Positions 34,088-44,853 of a DNA stretch of 64,000 nucleotides are shown one piece after another; position 1 is the first letter of the stretch, and the number at the start of each line of letters is the position of its first letter. Both the position numbers and the translations under genes were made by a program. The stretch spans positions 1 through 64,000 of the forward strand of contig JFHB01000071.1 in assembly GCA_000729835.1 (NCBI GenBank), in the 5' to 3' direction. Source of the DNA: Atkinsonella hypoxylon. Taxonomy: Eukaryota > Ascomycota > Sordariomycetes > Hypocreales > Clavicipitaceae. The notes under the pieces are model-generated. The model ran no database searches and was not told the origin of the DNA. It saw only the letters and a list, made by a program, of their open reading frames with translations.

Positions 34088-37000
34088 ATGGCTCCTTCAG
34101 TGACCAATACCAATTGGGATCACCAATTTCACACCCTCCGCCGCGAGCATCTTTTCCAAAACCCTCCGAAAGACCGTACGGCATACCCTGCTCTCCAACT
34201 AGCTGTCGATCCTCATATCGAGTCGTTCAACGGTATCTTTCGAGATGATGGAAAAAAGGGACTTCTCGCTCATGGATTGGCTGATATCGGGACCAAGACC
34301 TTTCTTGATGGTGATGAAAGAAGTAGTCCCAAGCGCAGAAACCGCTTACATATTCGCATTAAAGACGTGAGTCTTCAAAAACCACAAGTTCCCCCGTCCA
34401 ACAAGATGGCGCAAAATCAACAAATTTATCCTGCAGAGTGCAGAGAAAGACATGTTACCTACAGAGGAAAGCTTTCCGCCACGTTTGAATACAGCATCAA
34501 TGGGGGGGATCCAGTCGAGTTTGTGCGAGAAATGGGGCAGGTTCCCGTCATGATCAAGGTATGCGACAAGAGGATGGTGATGCTGTACGAGAAGGAGAGG
34601 TAAACTAATCCGCCAAGTAGTCAAATCGATGTCATTTAGAGCATAGTTCGCCAGAACAATTGGTGTACAGAAAAGAAGAATCAGAAGAATTAGGAGGATA
34701 CTTCATCGTCAACGGTATCGAAAAAATCATCAGACTTCTACAAGTGAACAAGCGAAACTTCCCGATGGCTACCAACCGTCCTAGTTTCCAAAACCGTGGA
34801 GCTGGTTACACCCCTTACGGTATCATTGTTCGATCCGTGCGACCCGACGAAACATCACAAACCAATGTGCTGCATTATTTGAGCGACGGAAATATCACCT
34901 TTCGGTTCTCGTGGCGGAAGAACGAGTATTTGATTCCAGTCGTCATGATTCTCAAGGCCCTGATCGAGACTAACGATCGCGAGATTTTCGAAGGATTAGT
35001 CGGACCAATGGGTTCTAAAGCTACCGAAAACACGTTTCTGACGGATCGAATTGAAGTGCTTCTGCGAACTTACAAGAGCTATGGTGTGTACAGCAAGTCA
35101 GAAACTAGAGCCTACCTGGGCGAAAAGTTCAGAGTAGTACTGGGTGTTCCTGAGACGCTATCCGACTACGAAGTGGGCACAGAATTACTGAGAAGAATTG
35201 TCCTTGTCCACTTGGGCAACATAAATGTGACTAAGGAGCAAGATGATGACAAGTTTCGCATGATCCTATTTATGATTCGCAAGCTATACGCCCTAGCTGC
35301 TGGTGAATGCGCAGTGGACAACCCTGATGCTCTGCAGAACCAGGAAATTCTGTTGGGTGGATTTCTGTACAGTCAAATCTTGAAGGAGCGATTCGACGAG
35401 TTTCTTAATGTTGGAGTGCGTACGTCTCTGCGAGATTTTCTACGACGATATCCCACCATTTCCTTCACATCTGAGGAATTCAAAAAAGAGTTTCCCACAG
35501 CAATTTTCAGAAAAGCCAATGAGAACCTGGGAAATGCTCTCGAATACTTCTTGTCTACCGGCAATCTGCAGAGTCCCTCCGGCTTAGATCTGCAGCAAAC
35601 AGCGGGCTTCACCGTTGTGGCAGAAAAGCTTAACTTTCTCCGCTTCATCAGTCACTTCCGTATGGTGCATCGCGGTGCTTTTTTCGCTCAACTGAAGACG
35701 ACGGCAGTGAGAAAGCTTCTTCCAGAATCATGGGGTTTCATGTGTCCCGTGCACACTCCCGATGGCGCACCTTGTGGTCTTTTGAATCACTTGGCTCACA
35801 AATGCAAGATCATGACCGAGCATATGGATGTGTCCAAGATTCCCGCACTTGCCAGAGAGTTGGGCATCGTCGACACCTCTTCGGCGCTCACGGGCGAGAA
35901 TGTGGTGGTCATGCTGGACGGCAAGATCTTGGGGTGGTGCACGCCCAAAGAGTCTCTCAGGATAGCAGACTGCCTACGATACTGGAAGGTTGAAGGCACT
36001 CACGGCGTGCCGCTGCAGCTGGAGATTGGGTACGTACCCCCTTCGAATGGCGGATCGTACCCTGGTGTCTACATGGCATCGACACCGGCGAGAATGGTTC
36101 GCCCTGTCAAGTACTTGCCGCTTCAGAAAGAAGACTTTGTCGGCCCCTATGAGCAGCCTTACATGTCCATCGCTGTGGTGCCCCAGGAGATTGAGTCTGG
36201 CATGTCCACCCACGTCGAATTCGCACCTACAAACATGCTCTCCATCCTCGCCAACATGACTCCCTTTTCCGACTTCAACCAATCTCCACGAAATATGTAT
36301 CAGTGTCAGATGGGTAAACAAACCATGGGTACTCCCGGCGCCGCCATTCGCTACAGAACGGACAACAAGGCGTACAGAATCCAGACGGGCCAAACGCCCA
36401 TCGTTCGTGCCCCCCTCCACAACACGTACGGTTTCGACAACTTTCCCAACGGTATGAACGCCGTCGTGGCAGTCATTTCCTATACGGGCTATGACATGGA
36501 TGATGCCATGATCCTGAATAAATCGTCTCACGAGCGAGGCTTCGGTCATGGCACCATCTACAAGACAAAGAAGATCACCCTTAAGGACGATTCAAGAACG
36601 CGTGCGACCAAATCCGTTACAAAGGCCTTCGGATTCGCCCCCTACAGCTATGTCAGCGCGGACTACCAGAGCATGCTGGACGACGATGGTCTCCCGCATG
36701 TTGGCCGTCTCATCTCGGAAGGCGATGTCATTTGTGCGTGGCACACCGTCACGCCAGACTACAATGGAAACCTGGTCAACCTCGATGGTGTGACGCACTA
36801 CGAAAAATACAAGGACGGCGAGACGGGTTTCGTGGAAGAGGTCCGCCTCATTGGCGCAGAGTCTGGCAGCGAGCCCTTGCAAACCATATCCGTCAAGTTC
36901 CGCATCCCACGAAGCCCCGTCATCGGTGACAAGTTTTCATCCCGCCACGGCCAAAAGGGTGTCGCGTCCCAGAAGTGGCCGGCCATCGATCTCCCCTTCT

Positions 37001-37845
37001 CCGAGTCCGGCATGCAGCCCGACATCATCATCAACCCGCACGCCTTCCCATCCCGCATGACCATCGGCATGTTCATCGAGTCCCTGGCCGGCAAGGCAGG
37101 TGCCCTCCACGGCCTCGCCCAAGACTCCACCCCTTTCAAGTTTGACGAGGAGAACACGGCAGCCGACTACTTCGGCCACCAGCTCATGAAAGCAGGCTAT
37201 TCCTACCACGGCAACGAGCCCATGTACTCCGGCACCACGGGCGAAGAACTCGGCGCAGACATCTACATCGGCGTCGTCTACTACCAACGCCTCCGCCACA
37301 TGGTGAGCGACAAGTTCCAGGTGCGCACCACCGGTCCCGTCGTCCCAACGACCGGCCAGCCCATCAAGGGCCGCAAACGCGGAGGCGGCATTCGTGTCGG
37401 AGAAATGGAGCGCGACGCCCTTCTTGCCCACGGGACCGCCTTCCTCTTGCAAGACCGTCTCCTCAACTGCTCCGACTACTCCCGGTCATGGATCTGCCGC
37501 CGCTGCGGATCCTTCCTCTCCGTGCAGCCCGTCGTCACGCAGTTCGCTCTCGGGAAGAAGAAGGCTCCTACGACGGTCCGATGCCGCAACTGCGCCACCC
37601 GACTCGATGACGCAGAGGGCATCGATCTCACTGAGATCCAGGGTGAGATCTGGGAAGACGGACAGGGCGACTGCTGGGTTGGCGGCGACCAGACCACCCA
37701 GGTTGTTGTGCCTGGTGCCCTCAAGTATCTCGACGTCGAACTAGCGGCCATGGGGGTGAAGCTCAAGTACAGAGTGAGCAATGCGGATGAGCCTAGAAAA
37801 GGGCCCCTGCGGCCCATGAGCGCTCCAAAAGCTATCAAGGCATGA
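34088..37845 (+). CDS. rpa2: RNA polymerase I second-largest subunit (RPA135)
   Basis: Exons 34088-34558 and 34621-37845 encode 1231 aa. The 62-bp intron has GTATGC and AAGTAG ends; joining gives V-M-I-K-S-N-R-C-H-L-E, conserved in this subunit. Recognisable blocks include G-G-Y-F-I-V-N-G-I-E-K (lobe), S-W-G-F-M-C-P-V-H-T-P-D-G (fork), G-Y-D-M-D-D-A-M-I-L-N-K (hybrid-binding, with the conserved acidic pair), S-S-R-H-G-Q-K-G and the C-terminal zinc-binding clamp with C-R-R-C and C-R-N-C. It is the Rpb2 counterpart that makes pre-rRNA in the nucleolus. The length is normal for fungal RPA135. Codon usage changes along the gene: the 5' third has A/T-rich third positions, the 3' half strongly prefers C or G. 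Confidence 0.96.
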
Positions 37846-38234
37846 TTGGGAGGATGCTGGTGTGGACGCTTGTCCGAGGGAGGTTGAATGTATATCGCGT
37901 GGCGAAGGAAAAAAAAAAAATCGGCGAGTGGTGTTATGGATTCTTTTGATTGGCCTTTGTACTTACAATCACTGTTTTGCTTGGCGTGCTGTGGTCACTT
38001 TATAGCCGTCTTGTATATATTGCGCCATGTGCAACACAGCTTGTATCTCCCCCGCATATCAATCAATAGCAATCTCAAGTTCAGTCGGGGGTAAAAAGAG
38101 AAGAAGGAACTTTCATTCGTAATTATGTCATTGCTTCATAGCATCACTATTCACACCATGTACAGTACATTACGTTTTGCTTTTGTACACCCAGCCACTG
38201 ACTTATCCAAATCCGTCAGTTGCCAATTCCTCCT
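37846..38234. other. Convergent spacer between rpa2 and trehalase
   Basis: The 389 bp hold two 3' ends. Poly-A at 37910-37920 and A/T-rich sequence suit transcript ends. No gene is seen. Confidence 0.5.
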
Positions 38235-40322
38235 TTACTCCCTGCTTCCAAATCTCTTGATCCTTCGAGCGTCACCTGGGTGCAACTCGACTGCGCTGAT
38301 GCTTCTCTTAACAGTGTTGGCGGCCTTGATGTCACCACATTCAGGCCTCTTTAAATTCTTGCCGAAGACGTCTGCTACCCATATAAGAACGCCATTAGTC
38401 CAGCCAAAGCCCTCAACGACCTCATATTCACCACCACCGCCAGCTTGGTTCGTCGAGTTGTCACTGTACTTTTCGAACATGATACCTTTGTCCTTGTCGC
38501 CCAAACCCTGAAGCTTGGGCGTTTCCGAGGTGGAACCTCCCGTGGCATACCATGTGCAAAAGGTGGAATCCAAGTATCGCTGACCCAGAGTGAGGGCCAT
38601 CTTTTGGACATCTTTGTAGGAAGGATCATCGTCGCCAAAGGTAGCAGGTGTGTTGATGAGGCCCTGCATGAGAATATGCATCAGCGGCGGCCATACATTA
38701 GGCTGGTCCCACTGCTCATTAGCCTTAACATTGGTTGCCGGGATGCCTCCTTGGCGGACCTTCAGGTACTCTCCCACGCGAGCAAAGACTGTCCTAACAG
38801 CGTGTGGGTTGTTCTTCAAGTATGACGGTGCTGCTCCTTGCCAGAAGGGATAGAATTGACCGACGTTAAAGGCAATCTGCTGACCAGGAGGGACCAGATT
38901 GTTGTCGGAAGCGGGTGAATCATTATCGCGGATAGCAAAAATGTTCTGCGAGGAAGACGTCATATTATAGTCAAAGTAGCTGAACAGCGTCTCATTCCAC
39001 ATGAGAGTATGCATGGCTTCGCTACGTTTATCTGCCTTCTTCTTCCAGTCACTGACCGCAGTGGAGTTGCCGGTCTTGTTGAAGAAGTGGGCAATAGCGA
39101 GCTCATTACCATACAGAATGGAGTTCAAGCACACAGGTACAATGTTCTTTGCATTATTGCTGCGCAGAGGGAAGTACACATCGCGAGCAGAATCAGAAGG
39201 ATTGGCCAGCCAACGAGAGCTAAAGTCCCAGCCGTTCTCGGCGTTGGTTGCCAGGTTTCCGTAGAGCTCCATGCGCTCAGAGTCGTTGAGCCTCTTGTTC
39301 TCCGGGTAAATGATGCCTGATTGAGCATAGTAGGACGCATTGGTGGCTGCCTCGTAGTCTTCCCTGTAAGACTCTGGCCGAGGTTGAGTGTTGTTCACCG
39401 CATATCGGTTCAGAGTATATGTTGCATTGCCAGCTTGAATCTCAATGGTCCTGTTGACCATCCAGAATTCGTGCTCCTTTACCAGCAGTGGCAGAGCACG
39501 GTCCAAGATGCTGGTATCATTGGTGTGTTCGATATACAGTTTCACCATTTGCGACAGCATTGGCGGCTGCGATCGATTGAGATAGTAAATTCTGGCCCCG
39601 TTGGGCACGAATCCAAAATTCTCCACAAAATCGAGAAAGTTCTCGATTGTGTTTTTGGCAATTTCTGTAAACGACCCCCTGGTTCGAAGAAGACCCTCCA
39701 AGATCCAATAGGAGTCCCAGTAGTATGGCTCACGAAAGCGGCCCCCCGCCACAACGAAGGTTCGTTTGATTGGAATGAAGCTATTAGTGCAGTCGGCGCA
39801 GTTGGTGTTGGGGCCACTGTAGGAACGAGTCAAGTCGGGCCAGATGTCGATGACTTTGGTCACAAACTCTTTAATAACAGTGTCGTTGAGCGACTTGAGG
39901 AATTGAGGGTCGGTAGTGAGATTGCCTCTAGGGACTTCTTGCAGCTCGTGGCCTGCATCTGCGAAGTACGTGGTCAAAAATTCTTGTAGAGCAGTATTAT
40001 TCTTGAGGGGCTTCTTCAGCTTGTCGAAGGCTTCTTGAATGTCCTTGAGAGGTTTGATCGTGGGCCTGCGGTAAGACAATTAGCTACAATTCTTTCGAAT
40101 ATTTTGGCATGTCGGAGTGGAGGCAACTAGAGGCGCTCACATGTCAACGAAGGTCTTGGAGTCGGAGAATGGCCGAGCGAGCTCGATTTCCTTCAAGATG
40201 TCCCCATGGCAGTAGATTGGGGAATCGCAGGGTGCTGCAACTGATCCATTGGAGTATAATGCCGTCACGGCTGGAACGCTGACAATCAGTACAGCAGCTG
40301 ACAGGCGGCGCAAACTCGCCAT
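38235..40322 (-). CDS. GH37 trehalase with signal peptide
   Basis: Exons 40322-40141 and 40065-38235 encode 670 aa. The 75-bp intron has GTGAGC and CCGCAG, and the join reads K-T-F-V-D-M-P-T-I-K. Residues 1-23 (M-A-S-L-R-R-L-S-A-A-V-L-I-V onward) form a signal peptide. Trehalase signature 1 is G-G-R-F-R-E-P-Y-Y-W-D-S-Y-W at about 168-181 and signature 2 is Q-W-D-Q-P-N-V-W-P-P at about 512-521; the Gly-rich G-G-G-G-E-Y-E-V and G-F-G-W-T-N-G-V segments follow. Many NxS/T sequons suggest passage through the secretory pathway. It splits trehalose into two glucose molecules. The leader and lack of the N-terminal regulatory region set it apart from neutral cytosolic trehalase; fungal acid trehalases are mostly GH65, so this is an animal-type GH37 enzyme, probably secreted or periplasmic. 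Confidence 0.93.
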
Positions 40323-40455
40323 GGCGACGCGGAGGGGCGGAGGGACGGAGGGACGGAAGGACGGAAGGACGGACAAGGCGGCGACGACGTCCAAGAAGCT
40401 TCAAATGGTTCGCGAGCGCCAATTGACCAGATACAGGCACGAGTGAAGGGGAAAA

Positions 40456-40514
40456 TCTAGAGTCAGAGTCAGAGTCAGAGTCAGAGTCAGAGTCAGAGCC
40501 AGAGCCAGAGCCAA
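40456..40514. repeat. AGAGTC/AGAGCC hexanucleotide repeat
   Basis: About nine hexamers, six AGAGTC-type then three AGAGCC-type, lie 135-190 bp upstream of the trehalase start codon. They probably fall in its promoter or 5' UTR. Confidence 0.85.
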
Positions 40515-41715
40515 AGCCGTTCGAGAGCAACAGCAAGCAAGCAAGGCTGACTAGGGCACGGGAAGGGAAGGCGCAATCCGATAACCGTTGGCGGAAGGAG
40601 CTTTGGCTGGCCGCACTTTAAGTATCTATCAGGTCGGTCCTACCTCACCTAGTACGCAAGGCATTGTCGTTGCTCGCCGCGCCGCCACAAACTGCGATCC
40701 GCATAACTGACGAGCCTCGGCCATTGTCTCTTTGGTCTTTGGTCTTTGCGCAAGGCGCCATGATGAAATCGTCGGTCCAAAGGAACCACTTTTCCCCCCA
40801 CTAAGCAGGGGCCAGGACAAGCGTGCCGCGCTGGCTCGGCCATAGAACCTTGAAAGTTGCCTTGTTTTCTGGGGCATCTCAATAACAAGAGCGACAAGAG
40901 ATGCTTGATGTGGAGAGGCCGCCACTTTTCTTGGCGCGCAGACCAGCCTTTCTTTGATCGATGATCATCCTGGGCTTTTTCCGGTTAGTGGCGTAACTCA
41001 CTAGCGCCTCTTTCCCGGCTGTGAGCCAAATTTCGGCCCTTGGAGGAGTACCTAGGTACCTACCTAAGGTAGCCCAAGAGTTTGTCACCTGTCACCAGAT
41101 GATACAGACCCGACCGAGTGAGGTGAGAATGGCCCACCACTGCCGTGCTACATGTAGCGGCAGCCATCATGGTTCAGACTGCACGAGAACAAGACCCTAC
41201 AGCAATAGACTGTAGCAAGTTGGCAATTTTTTTTTTTTCAAGCACATCGCGACTCGCGTCGAGCAGATGCCCTTGACTGCGTGCATCGAATCGAGGCTTT
41301 CTTTCCTGCAAACCCAACCACGTTGGATGACCCTTGTTGGATATGAAGCATATCCAGATGCTTCATTATCTGTGCATCAAGGCTGTGCTGATCGATCAGT
41401 GTCCTTTTTCGAAGAATTCTGCTTGGAACTGTACAGTCATTTTTGCTTCCATCAGCAGCAGCTTCACGGTCGCAAGGGAGACGAGGTGTGGATGAAGCAA
41501 GAAACCTCCCATCCAGATACCGGGACGGTGACGGAATACTTGCCATCGGTAAAAGGCAGACTTGGTTCCGAAGAGTGGATGAGGGTTGGCCCAAGGTCGA
41601 AAGGTCGAAAGGTCGAAACTGCGCGTTGGGAGCCAATGAAAGGCTTATTGGCACGGCAAAGCGAGTGTATTCATGTATAAGCAGAACGAGGCTCGCGCCA
41701 TCATTGACAAGGACG

Positions 41716-41716
<1 letters not shown>

Positions 41717-41753
<37 letters not shown>

Positions 41754-41842
41754 GAATGATAAGAATGATAAGAATGATAAGAATGATAAGAATGATAAGA
41801 ATGATAAGAATGATAAGAATGATAAGAATGATAATGATAAGG
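41717..41842. repeat. TAA microsatellite joined to GATAAGAAT minisatellite (ten GATA sites)
   Basis: A TAA/ATA tract at about 41717-41753 passes directly into a 9-bp AATGATAAG unit repeated to 41842. I count nine GATAAG and one GATAAT, each preceded by T, so ten TGATAA matches to the HGATAR GATA-factor consensus within about 85 bp. It is 1.4 kb upstream of the trehalase start. Confidence 0.85.
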
Positions 41843-42396
41843 TTTGTCTCCGTGCAACAGTGCTAGTGAACTAGGGGACTACATGAGCAGTCATATTTGT
41901 CTCCCCTTAGACTCAATCTGACGTGACATACATCAGTAACTTTCAACATCCGTGGACTTGTACTATTGCACTCGATTGTACCAATACAGAACAAATATCA
42001 ATAAGACCGACCATAAGTAGAATCAGTGCCACGCAATTCGTTCATCGAGGTATATATAAAACGACCGACTTCATTCTCCTGGCCCCCTTAAAAAAAGTTT
42101 ATTTTCCCTCTTCTGGTAGTCTCCGTACACTCCAGTCGTACAGTGGAAAGTGAAAAGCGTGCAAATCCCGGTCTCCGTTTCCCCGCGTCTTCCGCCGTTC
42201 CAAGATGCTCTCTATTGTCGATTTTTGCTTTACGTGCAAGTGTATTCGCGCCAACTCCTTGTCAACTTGCACCATGATGTAGGTGTGGTATCCTCTCCTC
42301 GAGTTTAGGAGGCGTGACGATCAAATTTTCGATTTCGGGTTTTTTTTTTTTTTTTTTTTCATTCGCCAGTTTTTCGGTACGGTTCGAGTCATGAGA

Positions 42397-43225
42397 TCAA
42401 GCGGCCTGCTGCATGGTCTCCCGAATGGTCTTGGCAGTGCCGGCCAAGTCGGTAATTTTAGCCTTGGGATTCTTGCCGTGGTAGTCAGCGATGGCGGCCT
42501 TGATGGCGTCTTCGGCAAGCATGGAGCAATGCACTGTATCAGGTCAGTCTCATTTTGAATGCAAACGGGAACGGGATGATGACAGCGCAGTCTCGAGGAG
42601 AACATACATTTGACGGGTGGCAGGCACAGTTCCTTCGAGATGTCGACGTTACGGATCTTGGAAGCGTCCTCCACTGTGTATCAGTCAGTAAGCTATGATC
42701 AGATCTTGGTCGTGGACCAGGAATGCCCGCGATGAAAGGTGACGAGGCGCAATAAAACTCACACCGCATGCCCTTGACCAACTCGGTCAAATAGCTTGAG
42801 CTCGCAATGGCGGACCCGCATCCGAAGGTCTTGAACTTGGCATCGGTGATTGTGCCAGTCTCTTCGTCTACTCGGATCTGCAACTTCATGACGTCGCCGC
42901 AAGCAGGAGCGCCGACAAGTCCGGTACCGACAGCGGGATCCTTCTTATCCATGGAGCCTGGGTTTCGAGGCCGGCTATAATGATCAAGCAGTGCAGAAAA
43001 CCAAGTGTTAGCTTGTCGTCCAATCATATTTCATCAATAGTCTAAGCCTAGGAAAAAAAAAAAAAAAAAAAAGGCACATGGTGTTCCTGCGACGTGGTGC
43101 TTGCAAAAGAACTCATCTTTGTCGTGATACAATCTCCGACCAGCGATCCGAGGTGCAGCTGCTGTGGCGGCGATGGGCGACGGCAGCGTCCTGATGGTGC
43201 GGAGAGGCGCTCGTAATGAGAACAT
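42397..43225 (-). CDS. isu1: Mitochondrial iron-sulfur cluster scaffold ISU1 (with AT-AC intron)
   Basis: Four exons, 43225-43117, 42990-42763, 42673-42608 and 42533-42397, encode 179 aa with all phases closing. Residues 1-31 are Arg-rich and lack acids, a mitochondrial presequence. Cluster ligands are C67 with D69 (P-A-C-G-D), C94 (F-G-C-G-S-A) and C137 (L-H-C-S-M); L-P-P-V-K at 130-134 is the Hsp70 (Ssq1) binding site. The protein holds the nascent 2Fe-2S cluster made by the Nfs1 desulfurase. Introns 2 and 3 have GT-AG ends. Intron 1 (43116-42991) begins ATGAGT and ends CTGCAC after a GCTAACAC branch-like sequence; this gives Y-H-D-K-V-L-D-H-Y, the conserved start of mature IscU. The only in-phase GT-AG alternative would insert 21 unconserved residues there. 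The gene call is firm; the intron ends need transcript proof. Confidence 0.93.
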
Positions 43226-44853
43226 ATTGATGGTGATTGTGTAAAGAGCGTTTCGGTCGGCTTTTTTGAAGGTTGAGCGAAAATCGGTTTTCTATTTCGT
43301 GGCGGGATGTGCAAAGGAAATAGTAGTCAAGAAGGAAATGTCGAAATGGATAATGTAATGTGAGATTAAGGTGAGAGAGGGTGGCGACCTCGGGGCAGCA
43401 GAAAGACGGGGAATATTTGGGATAAGGCAGAAGACTAAAATAAAGTGGGTCCGGTGAGGGAGAGGCAAACGGAAGGAATATGGTTTTTGGGTCATAGTGT
43501 AAACTGGCACTGTGTGACTTTATCACGTCAGCGTATCAGCGTGAACTGTGCGGAGAGTGGGTGACATTGTTCACACATTTTCTTCTGAGCTTCGTATGTA
43601 CGAAGGGTTGTCCGATTCGATCACAGTGGACTCATTGCTTATCTCGGACAGTGTGATGAAATCTGCGGTGTTCCATTGGCCGGGTTTGCATGCTGTTGCT
43701 TTGCAGTACGTTGGCGTTGCGTGTCTGCAAAGACTGAAGGTACCCATCCTGCTGTGAGCATGAGACCTTGAGTCACCCGTACTCTTCGATGATTCACAAA
43801 GTGGATGAAGTACCACTTTGTACTCCGTAGTCGACATGATTGCAGTACCTCTATTCCGTACCATAGTGTAGATTGTACTGTGCAGGGGTACCTTGAGCCA
43901 ACTCGGCTGATTGGCTTTATTCTCGTGGCAATAGCCGGATTAGAGCCACGGCAGCACGCTGATCCACTTTTTCTTGATCGCTGACGCAATGTAGATAGAA
44001 CTTGGATATTTCCAATATCCTACCTGCCTAGGTAGAATAATTTGTCTCTACGTGAATTATGCCAAATTTACCTCGGAAAGCAATGTGTTTAGTTAGCTTG
44101 ATGGGAAGCTTTTATCGGGCACCCTGTTATCTTCGCATCGCAGATGTAGTTGCCACAACTAGCGGCCGGTATCGCTATTGTGAGGGATTTCCGCGGGTGT
44201 TTAATTTAAGCCTCTTGTCATTCAATCAAAAGGGTAAAATGAGAGGTATGTAACGATTATTTGCACAAAGTGCTTAGCGTAGGCCAGCACGAACTCCCTA
44301 CTTCCTTAGTCCATCGTCGTAACGGAGGCCGCAGCCACAATCGAGCCACATGTGTGGTGCCGAATGCACAATAGGGCGCCCGATAAGTATTCAAGGCGAA
44401 AGTGGCGTCAAAGAAATGCTCAAAGCCCCACCTTCAGTCCCTTGCCGAGGCGGCATCATAGTTACTGGCAACATCGAATCCCATGTACAATGCTGCAGAG
44501 CATGCAACATTCAACTGGGGAAATTCGACAATTACATAAACTCAACCAACGTCCAATTTATTCATAGGTGTGGCAGGTGAAGGAGCGAGAGCAAGACAAA
44601 GAGCAAGAGCAAGAGCAAGAGCAAGAGCAAGAGCAAGAGCAAGAGCAAGAGCAAGAGCAAGAGCAAGAGCAAGAGCAGGCCATCGTCATTGTCATTGTCA
44701 TGGTCGAGGCGACCGACCATCGTCCATCCCCCAGCGCCAAAGCCGTTGAGTAGCTTGCCACGCTCGGCTTCCTGCTAAGCAAGGCGGGACGACCCTGCAT
44801 CGTGCCGTTGCGATCTTCTCCTGTGTTCACAGCGGTTGCCAAAAGCCTACACC
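43226..44853. other. Divergent promoter region of isu1 and dapB
   Basis: The 1.6 kb hold no recognisable gene. It includes GTACTCCGTA at about 43830, a CCTACCTGCCTAGGTAG motif near 44020-44034 and a long GAGCAA tract at 44581-44678 close to the dapB start. Confidence 0.5.
44581..44678. repeat. GAGCAA hexanucleotide microsatellite
   Basis: About fourteen near-perfect GAGCAA units lie in a row, ending about 175 bp before the dapB ATG. They are not in its coding frame. Confidence 0.9.

Larger units (their letters stand above)
40323..42396. other. Spacer between trehalase promoter and isu1 3' end
   Basis: The 2.1 kb hold no recognisable gene. Features are an AGAGTC hexanucleotide tract at 40456-40514, TACCTAGGTACC at about 41048-41071, the TAA/GATAAGAAT minisatellite at 41717-41842 and poly-T at 42340-42359 just past ISU1. 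Confidence 0.55.

Noticed and set aside
41443..41874. ORF with Asn and Lys-Asn-Asp repeats
   Set aside because: The repeats are simply the TAA and GATAAGAAT arrays read in frame; there is no conserved sequence on either side.
43037..43079. Alternative GT-AG splicing of ISU1 intron 1 using the CCTAG after the poly-T tract
   Set aside because: The exon after that AG runs into in-frame stops before the conserved V-L-D-H-Y, and the intron would be too short from the nearest in-phase GT.
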